A program made the translations under genes and the position numbers. A stretch of DNA of 64,000 nt from Paludibacter sp. (lineage in GTDB: Bacteria > Bacteroidota > Bacteroidia > Bacteroidales > Paludibacteraceae): contig JAAFGX010000003.1 in assembly GCA_010365115.1 (NCBI GenBank), positions 1 through 64,000 of the forward strand, read 5' to 3'. Position 1 is the stretch's first letter, and each line of letters begins with the position of its first letter. Positions 52,462-62,465 of the stretch are shown in pieces. The notes beneath the pieces were generated by a model. The model ran no database searches, had not been told where the DNA came from, and was given only the letters and a program-made list of their open reading frames with translations.

Positions 52462-52469
52462 TATATTTG
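52462..52469 (+). promoter_or_regulatory. Bacteroidota -7 element for infC-rpmI-rplT
   Basis: TATATTTG, located downstream of the ATG of the listed ORF. Confidence 0.6.
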
Positions 52470-52529
52470 CAGGCTCAAAAAGCAAATACAAAATTTATTC
52501 ACTTTTTAAAGTTAGGGAGGAAACAAACA

Positions 52530-53087
52530 ATAGCTAAACAATTAACCATCAGACCTTACAGGGGTCGGATAAAAGAGCAACCCAATCGTATAAACGAAAA
52601 AATAAAAGGGTTAAAAGAAGTTCGTTTGGTCGGAGACAATGTAGAACAAGGTGTTTATTCGTACGAAGAAGCCATCCGCATTGCTGATCAACTCGAATTA
52701 GATTTGGTAGAAATTTCACCAAGCGCTGTGCCACCGGTTTGTAAAGTTGTTGATTACCAGAAGTTTTTATACCAACTAAAAAAACGTGAGAAAGAGGCCA
52801 AAGCAAAAACTTCGAAAGTAATTTTGAAGGAAATTCGTTTCGGTCCTCAAACCGATGATCATGATTATAATTTCAAACTAAAGCATGCTCAGGAATTTTT
52901 GAAAGAAGGATGCAAGGTGAAAGCATACGTATTTTTCAAAGGTCGTTCCATTCTTTTCAAAGAACATGGTGAAGTATTATTACTTCGTTTTGCCAGTGAT
53001 CTGGAAGATTATGCCAAAGTAGACCAATTACCACAATTAGAAGGAAAACGCATGATCATCATGTTTTCTCCTAAAAAAGTGAAATAA
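52530..53087 (+). CDS. infC: translation initiation factor IF-3, proposed ATA start
   Basis: [81 protein letters not shown] at 52514-52520 precedes ATA at 52530; identity is certain, start is inferred. Confidence 0.85.
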   Translation: MAKQLTIRPYRGRIKEQPNRINEKIKGLKEVRLVGDNVEQGVYSYEEAIRIADQLELDLVEISPSAVPPVCKVVDYQKFLYQLKKREKEAKAKTSKVILKEIRFGPQTDDHDYNFKLKHAQEFLKEGCKVKAYVFFKGRSILFKEHGEVLLLRFASDLEDYAKVDQLPQLEGKRMIIMFSPKKVK

Positions 53088-53129
53088 TCGACTTTAACAA
53101 GGATTTTTACAACTAAATTATAAGTAACA

Positions 53130-53327
53130 ATGCCAAAAATGAAAACTAACTCCGGTGCAAAAAAAAGGTTCACCCTTACCGGAACAGGAAAGATTAAAAG
53201 AAAACATGCTTTTAAAAGTCACATTTTGACTAAAAAAACAACAAAACAAAAACGTAACCTGACTCACACTGCCCTTGTTCACAAAGGCGACTTGACAAAC
53301 GTTAAAGAAATGCTTTGTTTGAAATAG
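53130..53327 (+). CDS. rpmI: 50S ribosomal protein L35
   Basis: [44 protein letters not shown]. Confidence 0.98.
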   Translation: MPKMKTNSGAKKRFTLTGTGKIKRKHAFKSHILTKKTTKQKRNLTHTALVHKGDLTNVKEMLCLK

Positions 53328-53434
53328 TCAATTTTTCTATCTTTTAAAATCTCATTCTTAGTCAATAAAACAGAATGCCTTTAGCCTTAAGTTCGCAACA
53401 ATAAGCGACGCTAACATTCACAAATCATTTAATT

Positions 53435-53785
53435 ATGCCAAGATCAGTAAACCACGTTGCTTCACGTAAAAGAAGAAAAAGAATTTTGAGCCTCACCAGA
53501 GGTTATTTTGGTGGACGCCGTAATGTATGGACTGTTGCCAAAAACACATGGGAAAAAGGGTTGCAATATGCATACCGCGATCGCAAAAACAAAAAACGTA
53601 ATTTCCGCGCATTGTGGATTCAACGTATCAATGCAGCTGCGCGCTTAGAAGGTATGTCATATTCGAAATTAATGGGTGCATTGCATAAATCAGGTATCGA
53701 AATGAACCGGAAAGTGTTGGCCGATTTAGCCATGAACCACCAGGAAGCTTTCAAAGCAATTGTTATAAAAGCCAAAAACGCTTAA
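53435..53785 (+). CDS. rplT: 50S ribosomal protein L20
   Basis: [37 protein letters not shown]. Confidence 0.98.
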   Translation: MPRSVNHVASRKRRKRILSLTRGYFGGRRNVWTVAKNTWEKGLQYAYRDRKNKKRNFRALWIQRINAAARLEGMSYSKLMGALHKSGIEMNRKVLADLAMNHQEAFKAIVIKAKNA

Positions 53786-53838
53786 TTACTCAATTTCAAC
53801 ATCAAGTTTTGTTTATAAAACAAAATATGTTTAACATT

Positions 53839-53877
53839 AAAAAAGCTGTTTCAAGTAAAATTGAAACAGCTTTTTTT
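53839..53877 (+). terminator. Intrinsic terminator after rplT
   Basis: AAAAAAGCTGTTTCAA-GTAAAA-TTGAAACAGCTTTTTTT. Confidence 0.9.
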
Positions 53878-54061
53878 AATGCTTTAAAAGCATTGTAAAA
53901 AAAAACAATGATGAGATGATCTGCTTTGAAATAAAATTAAAACAAGAAAAACACACTGAAAATTCTATTTGTTTTTTTAATGCATATTTCAATACTGTTT
54001 CAATTCTAACTATCACAAAAACAACGATCTAACAAAAGAAAAACCGAACATTGCACAACAT

Positions 54062-54574
54062 TCATTTTGAAAATATTGGGATTTTTAACACAAGACTATA
54101 TTGATTATATTCAAAATTTGCATCAGAAATTACGCTAAAAATTATTTTGGCTTCAAGACTTGGCTTTTTGGCCACATATTCAAAAGGAAAAAATAATGTT
54201 GTTGCAGTGCCGTCCATTAAAAATAATCCTTCAGAGTATTTTGATGTTGACAGAAAGACTGAATCCATAGAACTTAACGTTGGAAGTAAAATTTCAGAAA
54301 CGCTATCAGCCGATTGCGTTAAACGGAATTCTTTCAAATTATTAGAAAAACCGGAAATATACAATCTGAATTTTACTGTATCGCCAACTTGCAAAGTATC
54401 CATTCTATATACACCAGCTTGATCTGTCAAAAAAATATCTAGTGTGTCCGAATTATTTACAATGGGATTTTGAATAAATTTAATTTCAGGTTTAAAATTC
54501 GATTCACTGGTGAGGATGCAAGCTGTGAATAAATAAATAATTAAACCTAAAAGTCCATAGAAGTAAGTTTTCAT
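54062..54574 (-). CDS. Hypothetical lipoprotein
   Basis: MKTYFYGLLGLIIYLFTACILTSESNF, lipobox FTAC; 170 aa; no family recognised. Confidence 0.6.
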   Translation of the reverse strand: MKTYFYGLLGLIIYLFTACILTSESNFKPEIKFIQNPIVNNSDTLDIFLTDQAGVYRMDTLQVGDTVKFRLYISGFSNNLKEFRLTQSADSVSEILLPTLSSMDSVFLSTSKYSEGLFLMDGTATTLFFPFEYVAKKPSLEAKIIFSVISDANFEYNQYSLVLKIPIFSK

Positions 54575-54763
54575 AATAATTTAATATTTTCAACAAAATT
54601 ACAAAAATTATACCAATAAGCATTTGCAAATAACAATAAAGATTAAAAGTATGCGGTTGAACGAATTTATTTTTTTAGTAAAACTATAACCCCATTCAAT
54701 TTTCAAAACAATCTAAATCCTTTGTTTTTAATGTTTTTGTTTTCGGTAAACGCCATTTTTTCT

Positions 54764-54771
54764 TATCTTTG
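54764..54771 (+). promoter_or_regulatory. Bacteroidota -7 element for valS
   Basis: TATCTTTG. Confidence 0.5.
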
Positions 54772-54877
54772 CATTTGCTTTTTAAAGAACTATCACACTT
54801 ACATTCAGCTGAAAGAGAGCAGAATAACTTTAAATTCAATTCTGAATAAAAAAAAATAATAATTGTAAAACAATAAA

Positions 54878-57520
54878 ATGGAACTCGCAAGCAAGTACAA
54901 TCCAACTGACATCGAATCGAAATGGTATCAATACTGGTTAGAAAATAGATTTTTCAATTCAAAACCTGATGGTCGCGAACCTTATACAATCGTCATTCCA
55001 CCACCAAATGTAACTGGTGTATTGCACATGGGCCACATGCTCAACAATACCATTCAGGATATTTTGGTTCGCCGTGCACGTATGTTGGGCAAAAATGCAT
55101 GTTGGGTTCCCGGAACCGACCATGCATCCATAGCTACAGAAGCAAAAGTGGTTGGAAAACTTGCTGCTGAAGGAATTGCAAAGACAGACCTTACAAGAGA
55201 AGAATTTCTTGAACATGCATGGGAATGGACACACAAACATGGTGGGATTATTTTGGAACAATTGAAAAAACTCGGTGCGTCATGCGATTGGGACCGTACT
55301 GCATTCACCATGGACGAACCGCGTTCCGAAAGCGTTATCAAAGTATTTATCGACATGTACAATAAAGGTCTGATTTACCGTGGCGTACGTATGGTAAATT
55401 GGGATCCAAAAGCATTAACAGCATTATCTGACGAAGAAGTTATTTTTAAAGAACAACAAGGGAAACTGTTCTATCTACGTTATAAAATAGATGCCCCCCA
55501 ACCCCCTGAAGGGGGAGTTGAAGAGCCACAATATGCGGTGATTGCGACTACAAGACCTGAAACAATTTTCGGGGATACAGCTATGTGTATCAACCCAAAT
55601 GATGAGAAAAATAAGTTTCTTCGTGGAAAAAGAGTTTTTGTGCCACTCATTAACCGTTCTATTCCAGTTATTGAGGACGATTATGTGGATGTTGAATTCG
55701 GTACCGGTTGCCTTAAAGTTACTCCAGCACATGATGTAAATGACTATATGTTGGGTGAGAAATATGGTTTAGAATCAATTGATATTTTCAATGACAATGG
55801 AACATTAAATGCACATGGTGAGCAATATGCCGGCATGGATCGTTTTGAAGTTCGCGAACAAATTGTAAAAGATTTAGAAACAGCCGGATTGCTCGAAAAG
55901 ACAGAACCTTACACCAACAAAGTAGGTTTTTCGGAACGTACCGATGCAGTTATTGAACCCAAACTGTCGATGCAATGGTTCATGAAAATGGAAGATTTAG
56001 CTAAGCCGGCTTTGGATGCGGTTATGAGCGATGACATTCAATTGTATCCTGCAAAATTTAAAAATACCTATCGCCATTGGATGGAAAATGTGAAAGATTG
56101 GTGTGTTTCGCGTCAACTATGGTGGGGACACCGCATTCCTGCCTATTTTTTGCCACAAGGAGGTTTAGTTGTTGCTCATTCTAAAGAAGAAGCTTATCAG
56201 AAAGCATTATTAATTGTCGATTATCCAATATCAATTGATGATTTGCGTCAGGACGAAGACTGTCTTGATACATGGTTTTCCTCATGGTTGTGGCCCATCT
56301 CGGTTTTTGATGGTATCAATAATCCTGAAAACGAAGAAATTAAATATTATTACCCAACAAATGATTTAGTAACTGCACCGGAAATCCTGTTTTTCTGGGT
56401 GGCTCGTATGATTATTGCCGGTTATGAATACAGAGGTGAAATGCCGTTTAAGAATGTATATTTAACTGGTATTGTTCGCGATAAACTGGGTCGTAAAATG
56501 TCGAAATCGCTTGGCAACTCGCCAGATCCGCTGGATTTAATAGCTCTTTATGGCGCTGATGCAGTGCGTTTGGGCATGTTGCTTACTTCACCAGCTGGAA
56601 ACGATTTACCTTACGATGACTCTCTTTGTGAACAAGGACGAAACTTCAATAATAAAATATGGAATGCTTTTCGTTTGGTAAAAGGATGGGAAGTAGCGGA
56701 TATTGAACAACCTGAATCCGCACGAATGGCGGTAAAATGGTTTGATGCTCAACTGAATAAAACCTTGCTTGAAATTGATGATTTGTTCACCAAATACCGT
56801 TTATCGGAAGCTTTGATGGCCATTTACAAGTTATTCTGGGACGAGTTCTCGGCCTGGTATTTGGAAATGGCAAAACCTGCTTACCAACAACCCATCGACC
56901 GTATAACTTACGAAGCCACACTTGGCTTTTTCGATTCGTTATTAAAAGTTCTGCATCCATTTATGCCTTTTATTACCGAAGAACTTTGGCAAGCATTGGA
57001 AACTCGCAAAGACGGTGAAAGCATTATGATTGAGTTGCAACCGAAAGCAGTAAAAGTAGACGAAAAACTGATTGTTGAATTTGAAAATGCAAAAGAAATT
57101 ATTGCAGGAATTCGTACTGTTCGTTTGCAAAAAAATATTCCCAACAAAGAAGTATTAAGTTTGCAAATTACCGGCGAACATAAAGCAGGTTTTGATGCTG
57201 TAATTGGAAAATTAGGCAACCTTGAAGCTATAGAAACAGTCAAAGAAAAATCAGCTGGATCTGTTTCATTCTTAGTTGGAACAATTGAATACTCTATTTT
57301 GCTTGGTAGTTTAATCAATATAGAAGAAGAAATTGCCAAAATGGAAGCTGAAATTAAGTATTTTGAAGGCTTTATCGATTCGGTAATGAAAAAACTAGGC
57401 AACGAAAGGTTTGTAGCCAACGCTAAACCGGAAGTGGTGGAAACCGAACGCAAGAAAAAAGCGGATGCGGAAAGTAACATTACTTCGTTAAAAGAGGGAA
57501 TTGCAGGATTGAGGAAATAA
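54878..57520 (+). CDS. valS: valyl-tRNA synthetase
   Basis: [70 protein letters not shown]. Confidence 0.98.
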   Translation: MELASKYNPTDIESKWYQYWLENRFFNSKPDGREPYTIVIPPPNVTGVLHMGHMLNNTIQDILVRRARMLGKNACWVPGTDHASIATEAKVVGKLAAEGIAKTDLTREEFLEHAWEWTHKHGGIILEQLKKLGASCDWDRTAFTMDEPRSESVIKVFIDMYNKGLIYRGVRMVNWDPKALTALSDEEVIFKEQQGKLFYLRYKIDAPQPPEGGVEEPQYAVIATTRPETIFGDTAMCINPNDEKNKFLRGKRVFVPLINRSIPVIEDDYVDVEFGTGCLKVTPAHDVNDYMLGEKYGLESIDIFNDNGTLNAHGEQYAGMDRFEVREQIVKDLETAGLLEKTEPYTNKVGFSERTDAVIEPKLSMQWFMKMEDLAKPALDAVMSDDIQLYPAKFKNTYRHWMENVKDWCVSRQLWWGHRIPAYFLPQGGLVVAHSKEEAYQKALLIVDYPISIDDLRQDEDCLDTWFSSWLWPISVFDGINNPENEEIKYYYPTNDLVTAPEILFFWVARMIIAGYEYRGEMPFKNVYLTGIVRDKLGRKMSKSLGNSPDPLDLIALYGADAVRLGMLLTSPAGNDLPYDDSLCEQGRNFNNKIWNAFRLVKGWEVADIEQPESARMAVKWFDAQLNKTLLEIDDLFTKYRLSEALMAIYKLFWDEFSAWYLEMAKPAYQQPIDRITYEATLGFFDSLLKVLHPFMPFITEELWQALETRKDGESIMIELQPKAVKVDEKLIVEFENAKEIIAGIRTVRLQKNIPNKEVLSLQITGEHKAGFDAVIGKLGNLEAIETVKEKSAGSVSFLVGTIEYSILLGSLINIEEEIAKMEAEIKYFEGFIDSVMKKLGNERFVANAKPEVVETERKKKADAESNITSLKEGIAGLRK
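55494..55524. repeat. GC-rich palindromic repeat inside valS
   Basis: CCCCCCAACCCCCTGAAGGGGGAGTTGAAG; translated [11 protein letters not shown] in the listed frame. Confidence 0.75.
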
Positions 57521-57538
57521 ATTAGTAAATCTAATTTT

Positions 57539-57585
57539 AAAACCGCACATATTTGAAGGGACACTTTGAATTTGTGCGGTTTTTT
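57539..57585. terminator. Intrinsic terminator after valS
   Basis: AAAACCGCACA...TGTGCGGTTTTTT. Confidence 0.8.
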
Positions 57586-57679
57586 ATGTACATTTTTCTA
57601 TTTCACATAAATAACTGAATATTAGAAACGCTATAAAAAATAATTTAAAAGTATTTACTTAATATAAACACATTTTCTA

Positions 57680-57710
57680 TTTGTAATCATCTATAAATTA
57701 CGTACATTTG
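57680..57710 (+). promoter_or_regulatory. Bacteroidota promoter for the MaoC gene
   Basis: TTTG (57680-57683), 19 nt, TACATTTG (57703-57710). Confidence 0.65.
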
Positions 57711-57764
57711 CACACAATCTAAACAAATGAGCAAAAATTACTACTGAATCAAAACCCGAAAAAC

Positions 57765-58232
57765 ATGAGTGCTATTATTATCAACAGCTTTGACGATTTA
57801 AATCAATACGTGGGCAAAGAAATGGGCGTGTCGGATTACATTACCATTTCGCAAGAACAAATTAACCTGTTTGCAGATGCAACTTTAGATCATCAATGGA
57901 TACATGTTGATACTGAACGTACCAAAACAGAAAGTCCTTACAAAACAACCATTGCTCATGGTTATCTGAATCTTTCAGTACTTCCTCATCTGTGGGAACA
58001 AATTGTGCAAGTAAACAACTCGAAACTAACCGTTAACTACGGCATTGAAAACCTTCGTTTCAACAGCCCTGTTTTGGTAAATAGCCAGGTACGGGTACGG
58101 GCTAAACTGAAAGCATTGACAAATCTAAGAGGAATTGCCAAAGCCGAAATACAAGTTTCGATGGAAATAAAGGACAATAAAAAAACGGCTTTAGAAGCAA
58201 CTATCGTTTTCTTGTATCATTTTATTTCATAA
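57765..58232 (+). CDS. MaoC-like dehydratase
   Basis: ITISQEQINLFADATLDHQWIHVDTERTKTESPYKTTIAHGYLNLSVLP. Confidence 0.92.
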   Translation: MSAIIINSFDDLNQYVGKEMGVSDYITISQEQINLFADATLDHQWIHVDTERTKTESPYKTTIAHGYLNLSVLPHLWEQIVQVNNSKLTVNYGIENLRFNSPVLVNSQVRVRAKLKALTNLRGIAKAEIQVSMEIKDNKKTALEATIVFLYHFIS

Positions 58233-58277
58233 TTTTAGATCAAAGAAAGATTCGATTCAATTGAAATTCAAATCAAT

Positions 58278-58994
58278 ATGAAAAAGGCCATTATTATTGG
58301 AGCTACTTCCGGCATTGGAAAAGCCCTTGCCGCTTTGCTTATTGAAAATGACTTTCAGGTGGGAATTACAGGAAGAAGAACCAATTTATTGGAAGAAATT
58401 AAATCAACAAATCCAAATAGATACTTCATTAAATCATTTGATATAAAAGAAGTATCTCAAATAAATCAACATTTAAATGATTTAACCCTTGAACTTGGTG
58501 GATTAGATTTGCTGATTATTAGTTCAGGCACTGGCGATCTCAACGAAAAGCTTGAATTTGAAATTGAAAAACGCACTATCGATACCAATATAATTGGCTT
58601 TACAGCAATAGCAGATTGGGCTTTCAATTTTTTTCAGAATCAAAAACACGGACAACTGGTTGCCATAAGTTCCATTGCCGGACTGCGGGGGAACCACCTT
58701 GCTCCCTCCTACTCTGCTTCAAAAGCATATCAGATAAACTACCTCGAAAGTCTGCGCATTAAAGCTTCAAAATCAAAACTACCAATTTACATCACCGATA
58801 TTCGACCTGGATTTGTAAATACAGAAATGGCCAAAGGTGACGGCTTGTTTTGGGTATCTTCTGTTGAAAAAGCAGCCAATCAGATATTCAAAGCGATTTA
58901 TAAAAACCAAAAAGTTGCCTACGTTACCAAACGTTGGGGAGTATTGGCTTGTATTATGAAATCACTGCCAAGTTGGGCTATTGAGAAGATGTAA
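58278..58994 (+). CDS. SDR-family oxidoreductase
   Basis: [47 protein letters not shown]. Confidence 0.92.
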   Translation: MKKAIIIGATSGIGKALAALLIENDFQVGITGRRTNLLEEIKSTNPNRYFIKSFDIKEVSQINQHLNDLTLELGGLDLLIISSGTGDLNEKLEFEIEKRTIDTNIIGFTAIADWAFNFFQNQKHGQLVAISSIAGLRGNHLAPSYSASKAYQINYLESLRIKASKSKLPIYITDIRPGFVNTEMAKGDGLFWVSSVEKAANQIFKAIYKNQKVAYVTKRWGVLACIMKSLPSWAIEKM

Positions 58995-59035
58995 GTACAA
59001 AATTTTCAACCATTTTTTCTAAAAATTTAGAGTTT

Positions 59036-60025
59036 ATGAAATACAGAAAATTAGGAAAAACATACATTCTGCTTCCATCTATTGGTCTTGGTTGCATGGG
59101 AATGAGCCATGGTTACGGAGAACCTAATGATGAAGAATCGATTGCGACATTGGAAAAAGCCATTGAAATAGGTGTAACTTTTTGGGATACCGCTGATATT
59201 TACGGTGCTGGTAAAAATGAAGAACTAATCTCGAAAGTACTTAAACAGAACCGCGACAAAATTTTTCTTGCCACCAAATTTGGTTTTATTCCCAATCCGG
59301 AAGATAAATATGCATTTGGCTTCGACGCTTCGCCAAAACATATGAAAAAGGCTCTAGAAGACAGTTTAAGACGATTGAAAACCGATGTGATTGATCTTTA
59401 TTATGCTCATCGCATTGATCCAAATGTCCCCGTTGAAGAAATGGTTGGAGCAATGGCCGATTTGGTAAAAGAAGGGAAAGTGCGTTATTTGGGGTTGTCT
59501 GAAGCTTCTGCCAATTCATTGCGTCGGGCTTGTGCAGTTCATCCAATTTCAGCGTTGCAAAGCGAATATTCGTTACTCACCCGCGATGTAGAAAAAGACA
59601 TTTTACCAACTTGCCGGGAACTGGGAATAACACTTGTGCCTTTCAGTCCGCTGGCTCGTGGGTTAATGACAAACACACTTGATTTGAACCAACTAAAAGA
59701 GGACGATTTCCGCAAGACTTTGCCTCGTTACCAATCAAATCATGCAGAGAACAATACGAATCTGGCTCTTGAATTTGCTGGAATTGCTCAACAAAAATCG
59801 TGTACACCATCTCAACTGGCTTTGGCGTGGGTCTTGGCTCAGGGCGAAAACATTATTCCAATTCCGGGGACAAAACACAGAAAATATTTACTCGAAAATA
59901 AAGGCGCAGTAGATGTTGAACTTAATTTAGATGATTTAAAGAAAATTGACACTGTACTAAAAAAACATCCGGACATAGGTGATCGTTATAATGAAAACAG
60001 CAATAAGTTAGTGGATAAGAATTAA
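59036..60025 (+). CDS. aldo/keto reductase
   Basis: [69 protein letters not shown]. Confidence 0.95.
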   Translation: MKYRKLGKTYILLPSIGLGCMGMSHGYGEPNDEESIATLEKAIEIGVTFWDTADIYGAGKNEELISKVLKQNRDKIFLATKFGFIPNPEDKYAFGFDASPKHMKKALEDSLRRLKTDVIDLYYAHRIDPNVPVEEMVGAMADLVKEGKVRYLGLSEASANSLRRACAVHPISALQSEYSLLTRDVEKDILPTCRELGITLVPFSPLARGLMTNTLDLNQLKEDDFRKTLPRYQSNHAENNTNLALEFAGIAQQKSCTPSQLALAWVLAQGENIIPIPGTKHRKYLLENKGAVDVELNLDDLKKIDTVLKKHPDIGDRYNENSNKLVDKN

Positions 60026-60176
60026 TGCATCCATTAAAAAATAATGTAAATATTGATTTAATTAATCTTATTAATTTCCAATATCTTGAACAAATCTATC
60101 GATGTATTCTTAATAATAAAAATATAGTTGTATTTTTACAGCTGAATTTTCATTTAAAAATAAAAAAAGAACTATT

Positions 60177-60389
60177 ATGAATCACTTAATGTTACTGGGA
60201 AATTTGGGTACTGGCGAAATTATTCTTATTGCGCTTATTGTTCTATTATTATTCGGGGGTAAAAAAATTCCTGAATTGATGCGGGGCATTGGTAAAGGTG
60301 TGAAGAGCTTTAAAGACGGACTCAATGATGTAGAGAACGAGATAAAAAAAGATGAAACTAAAGAAGAAAAACAAGATTTATCGAGGTAA
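60177..60389 (+). CDS. tatA: Sec-independent translocase TatA
   Basis: GTGEIILIALIVLLLFGGKKIPELMRGIGKGVKSFKDGLNDVE. Confidence 0.93.
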   Translation: MNHLMLLGNLGTGEIILIALIVLLLFGGKKIPELMRGIGKGVKSFKDGLNDVENEIKKDETKEEKQDLSR

Positions 60390-60391
60390 AC

Positions 60392-61180
60392 ATGGGTGAG
60401 CCGAGTGAAAGTGAAATGACTTTTTGGGATCATCTGGATGAGTTACGAAAGATATTGTTTAGAATAGCAGTTTTTGTGGTAGTGGTTGCTTTGGTCTTTT
60501 TCTCGTTCATGAGAGAATTATTTGACAATGTGATACTTGCTCCTACCAGAAGCGACTTTTTTCTATACAACTGGTTGAATGATTTAGCGCTGAAGTTTCC
60601 TGTATTGCCTGATTTTTGTATTGGCGATTTTCAAGTGAAAATTATCAACATCAATTTAGCATCTCAGTTTTTCATCCATATGTCAACTTCTTTTTGGTTT
60701 GCATTGGTATTTAGTTTCCCTTTTGTAATTTATCAACTTTTTCTTTTTGTAAAGCCGGCACTTTACAGCCATGAGCAGAAAAATACAGGATTAGCATTTT
60801 TCTTTGGAAATTTGTTGTTTTATATTGGAGTAGCCGTTGGTTATATAATGGTTTTCCCATTGACGTTGAGATTTTTGGCGGGTTATCAACTTAGTTCATA
60901 CATTGAAAACAGTGTTTCACTAGATTCCTATATGGGAAGTTTTCTAATGTTATGCTTTATAATGGGATTAGTATTTGAACTACCTTTACTCTCTTGGCTT
61001 TTATCTCAAATTGGCATTTTAAGACGAAGTTTTTTTAATAAATTCAGAAAACATGCTATTGTTGCATTATTGGTTTTAGCAGCATTTATAACTCCATCGA
61101 GCGATCCATTTACACTAATGGTGGTATTTTTACCAATTTATATGCTTTGGGAAATTAGCGCTATGATAGTAAAAAAGTAA
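60392..61180 (+). CDS. tatC: Sec-independent translocase TatC
   Basis: EMTFWDHLDELRKILFRIAV; multiple TM; FRKHAIVALLVLAAFITPSSDPFTLMVVFLPIYMLWEIS. Confidence 0.96.
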   Translation: MGEPSESEMTFWDHLDELRKILFRIAVFVVVVALVFFSFMRELFDNVILAPTRSDFFLYNWLNDLALKFPVLPDFCIGDFQVKIININLASQFFIHMSTSFWFALVFSFPFVIYQLFLFVKPALYSHEQKNTGLAFFFGNLLFYIGVAVGYIMVFPLTLRFLAGYQLSSYIENSVSLDSYMGSFLMLCFIMGLVFELPLLSWLLSQIGILRRSFFNKFRKHAIVALLVLAAFITPSSDPFTLMVVFLPIYMLWEISAMIVKK

Positions 61181-61210
61181 TTTATACATGACTTCTAAAA
61201 TCTAGACCTC

Positions 61211-61310
61211 ACCCCAACCCTCTTCATTTGAAGAGGGAGAAAGAGGAGAAAGAGAACGGAAAACAGTTTTTTTGGAGAGGGAGGAAGAGGGGGACTTAAA
61301 GACGTAGTCA
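61211..61310. repeat. Purine-biased intergenic repeat with CCCTCTTCA/TGAAGAGGG hairpin
   Basis: CCCCAACCCTCTTCATTTGAAGAGGGAGAAAGAGGAGAAAGAG...GGAGAGGGAGGAAGAGGGGGACTT. Confidence 0.6.
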
Positions 61311-61449
61311 GCCTAAATTTAAAAAAAAATAAATCAACCAAAATACAAGACAAAGCTAATTTAATTACACGCAATTTATCCCGATTTGTTGGAAGGGTTT
61401 AGTGGCTGTATTTGTCAATTGAGATTTCATTATTAAAAACTGAAAAAAT

Positions 61450-62382
61450 ATGAAACGAAGAGATTTTTTTAAGTCGGCAGCAGTAGTTGGCCTAGCTACT
61501 GTTTTGAAACCTTCTACACTTGATGCAGCAACATTGAATAGTAGTATGTCAGTCCAGTCAGGACCTGACATGGTAGCAGTTATGGGTGGTGAACCTGCAG
61601 CAATGCTTACCCGTGCCATAAAAGAAATGGGTGGCATTGGTAAATATGTAAAAAAAGGCGATAAGGTTGTGGTAAAACCGAATATCGGTTGGGATAGAAA
61701 GCCTGAGTTGGCTGCCAATACCAATCCAGAGCTAATAGGCACATTAGTAAAAATGTGCAAAAGTGCTGGTGCTTCTGAAGTTTTGGTTTTCGATCATACT
61801 TGCCACGATTGGAAAAAAAGTTACACAAACAGTGGTATTGAAAAAGCAGTGACCGCAGCCGGAGGAATAATGGTACCAGGTAATGACGAGTCATATTATA
61901 AAGAAGTAGAATTGCCTCAAGGTGTTAATTTAAAAAAAACCTTGATTCATAAGTCACTTATTGATTGCGATGTTTGGTTTAATGTGCCGGTATTGAAACA
62001 TCATGGTGGAGCTAAAAATTCAATCTCCATGAAAAACTTGATGGGAATTGTTTGGGAAAGAGGTTTTTTCCATAAAAATGATTTGCATCAATGTATAGCT
62101 GACGTAGCAACTTTCTATAAAAAACCGGCGCTTAATATTGTGGATGCTTATCGGATTATGAAATCAAATGGTCCACAGGGAAAATCGGAAGCAGATGTAG
62201 TCACCTTAAAATCTCTTATTATTTCTCCTGATTATGTTGCTGCCGATACTGCAGCCATGAAAATGTTCTCTCAAGTTCAACCCACCGATATAAAAGATGT
62301 TCGTTATATTGGGATGGCCGAAAAATTGAACGTAGGAACGCAAAATTTAGAGAAACTGAATGTGAAGAAAATTAAAATGTAA
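61450..62382 (+). CDS. DUF362 family protein with Tat signal
   Basis: MKRRDFFKSAAVVGLATVLKPSTLDAA signal; VVKPNIGWDRKPELAANTNPELIGTLVKMCKSAGASEVLVFDHTC. Confidence 0.9.
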   Translation: MKRRDFFKSAAVVGLATVLKPSTLDAATLNSSMSVQSGPDMVAVMGGEPAAMLTRAIKEMGGIGKYVKKGDKVVVKPNIGWDRKPELAANTNPELIGTLVKMCKSAGASEVLVFDHTCHDWKKSYTNSGIEKAVTAAGGIMVPGNDESYYKEVELPQGVNLKKTLIHKSLIDCDVWFNVPVLKHHGGAKNSISMKNLMGIVWERGFFHKNDLHQCIADVATFYKKPALNIVDAYRIMKSNGPQGKSEADVVTLKSLIISPDYVAADTAAMKMFSQVQPTDIKDVRYIGMAEKLNVGTQNLEKLNVKKIKM

Positions 62383-62465
62383 CAATACATGATTCTGCCA
62401 TTAGTAATAAAACAGTCTAAAAGTCTTTTCACTAATCATTTATCACTAATCGTTTATCACTGTCA

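Noticed and set aside
53328-53434. Structured L20 autoregulatory leader before rplT
   Set aside because: No convincing long stem visible by eye; would need a covariance search.
56908-57564. 218-aa minus-strand ORF opposite the valS 3' end
   Set aside because: Long only because of codon bias; antisense to the valS C-terminus, no recognisable domain.
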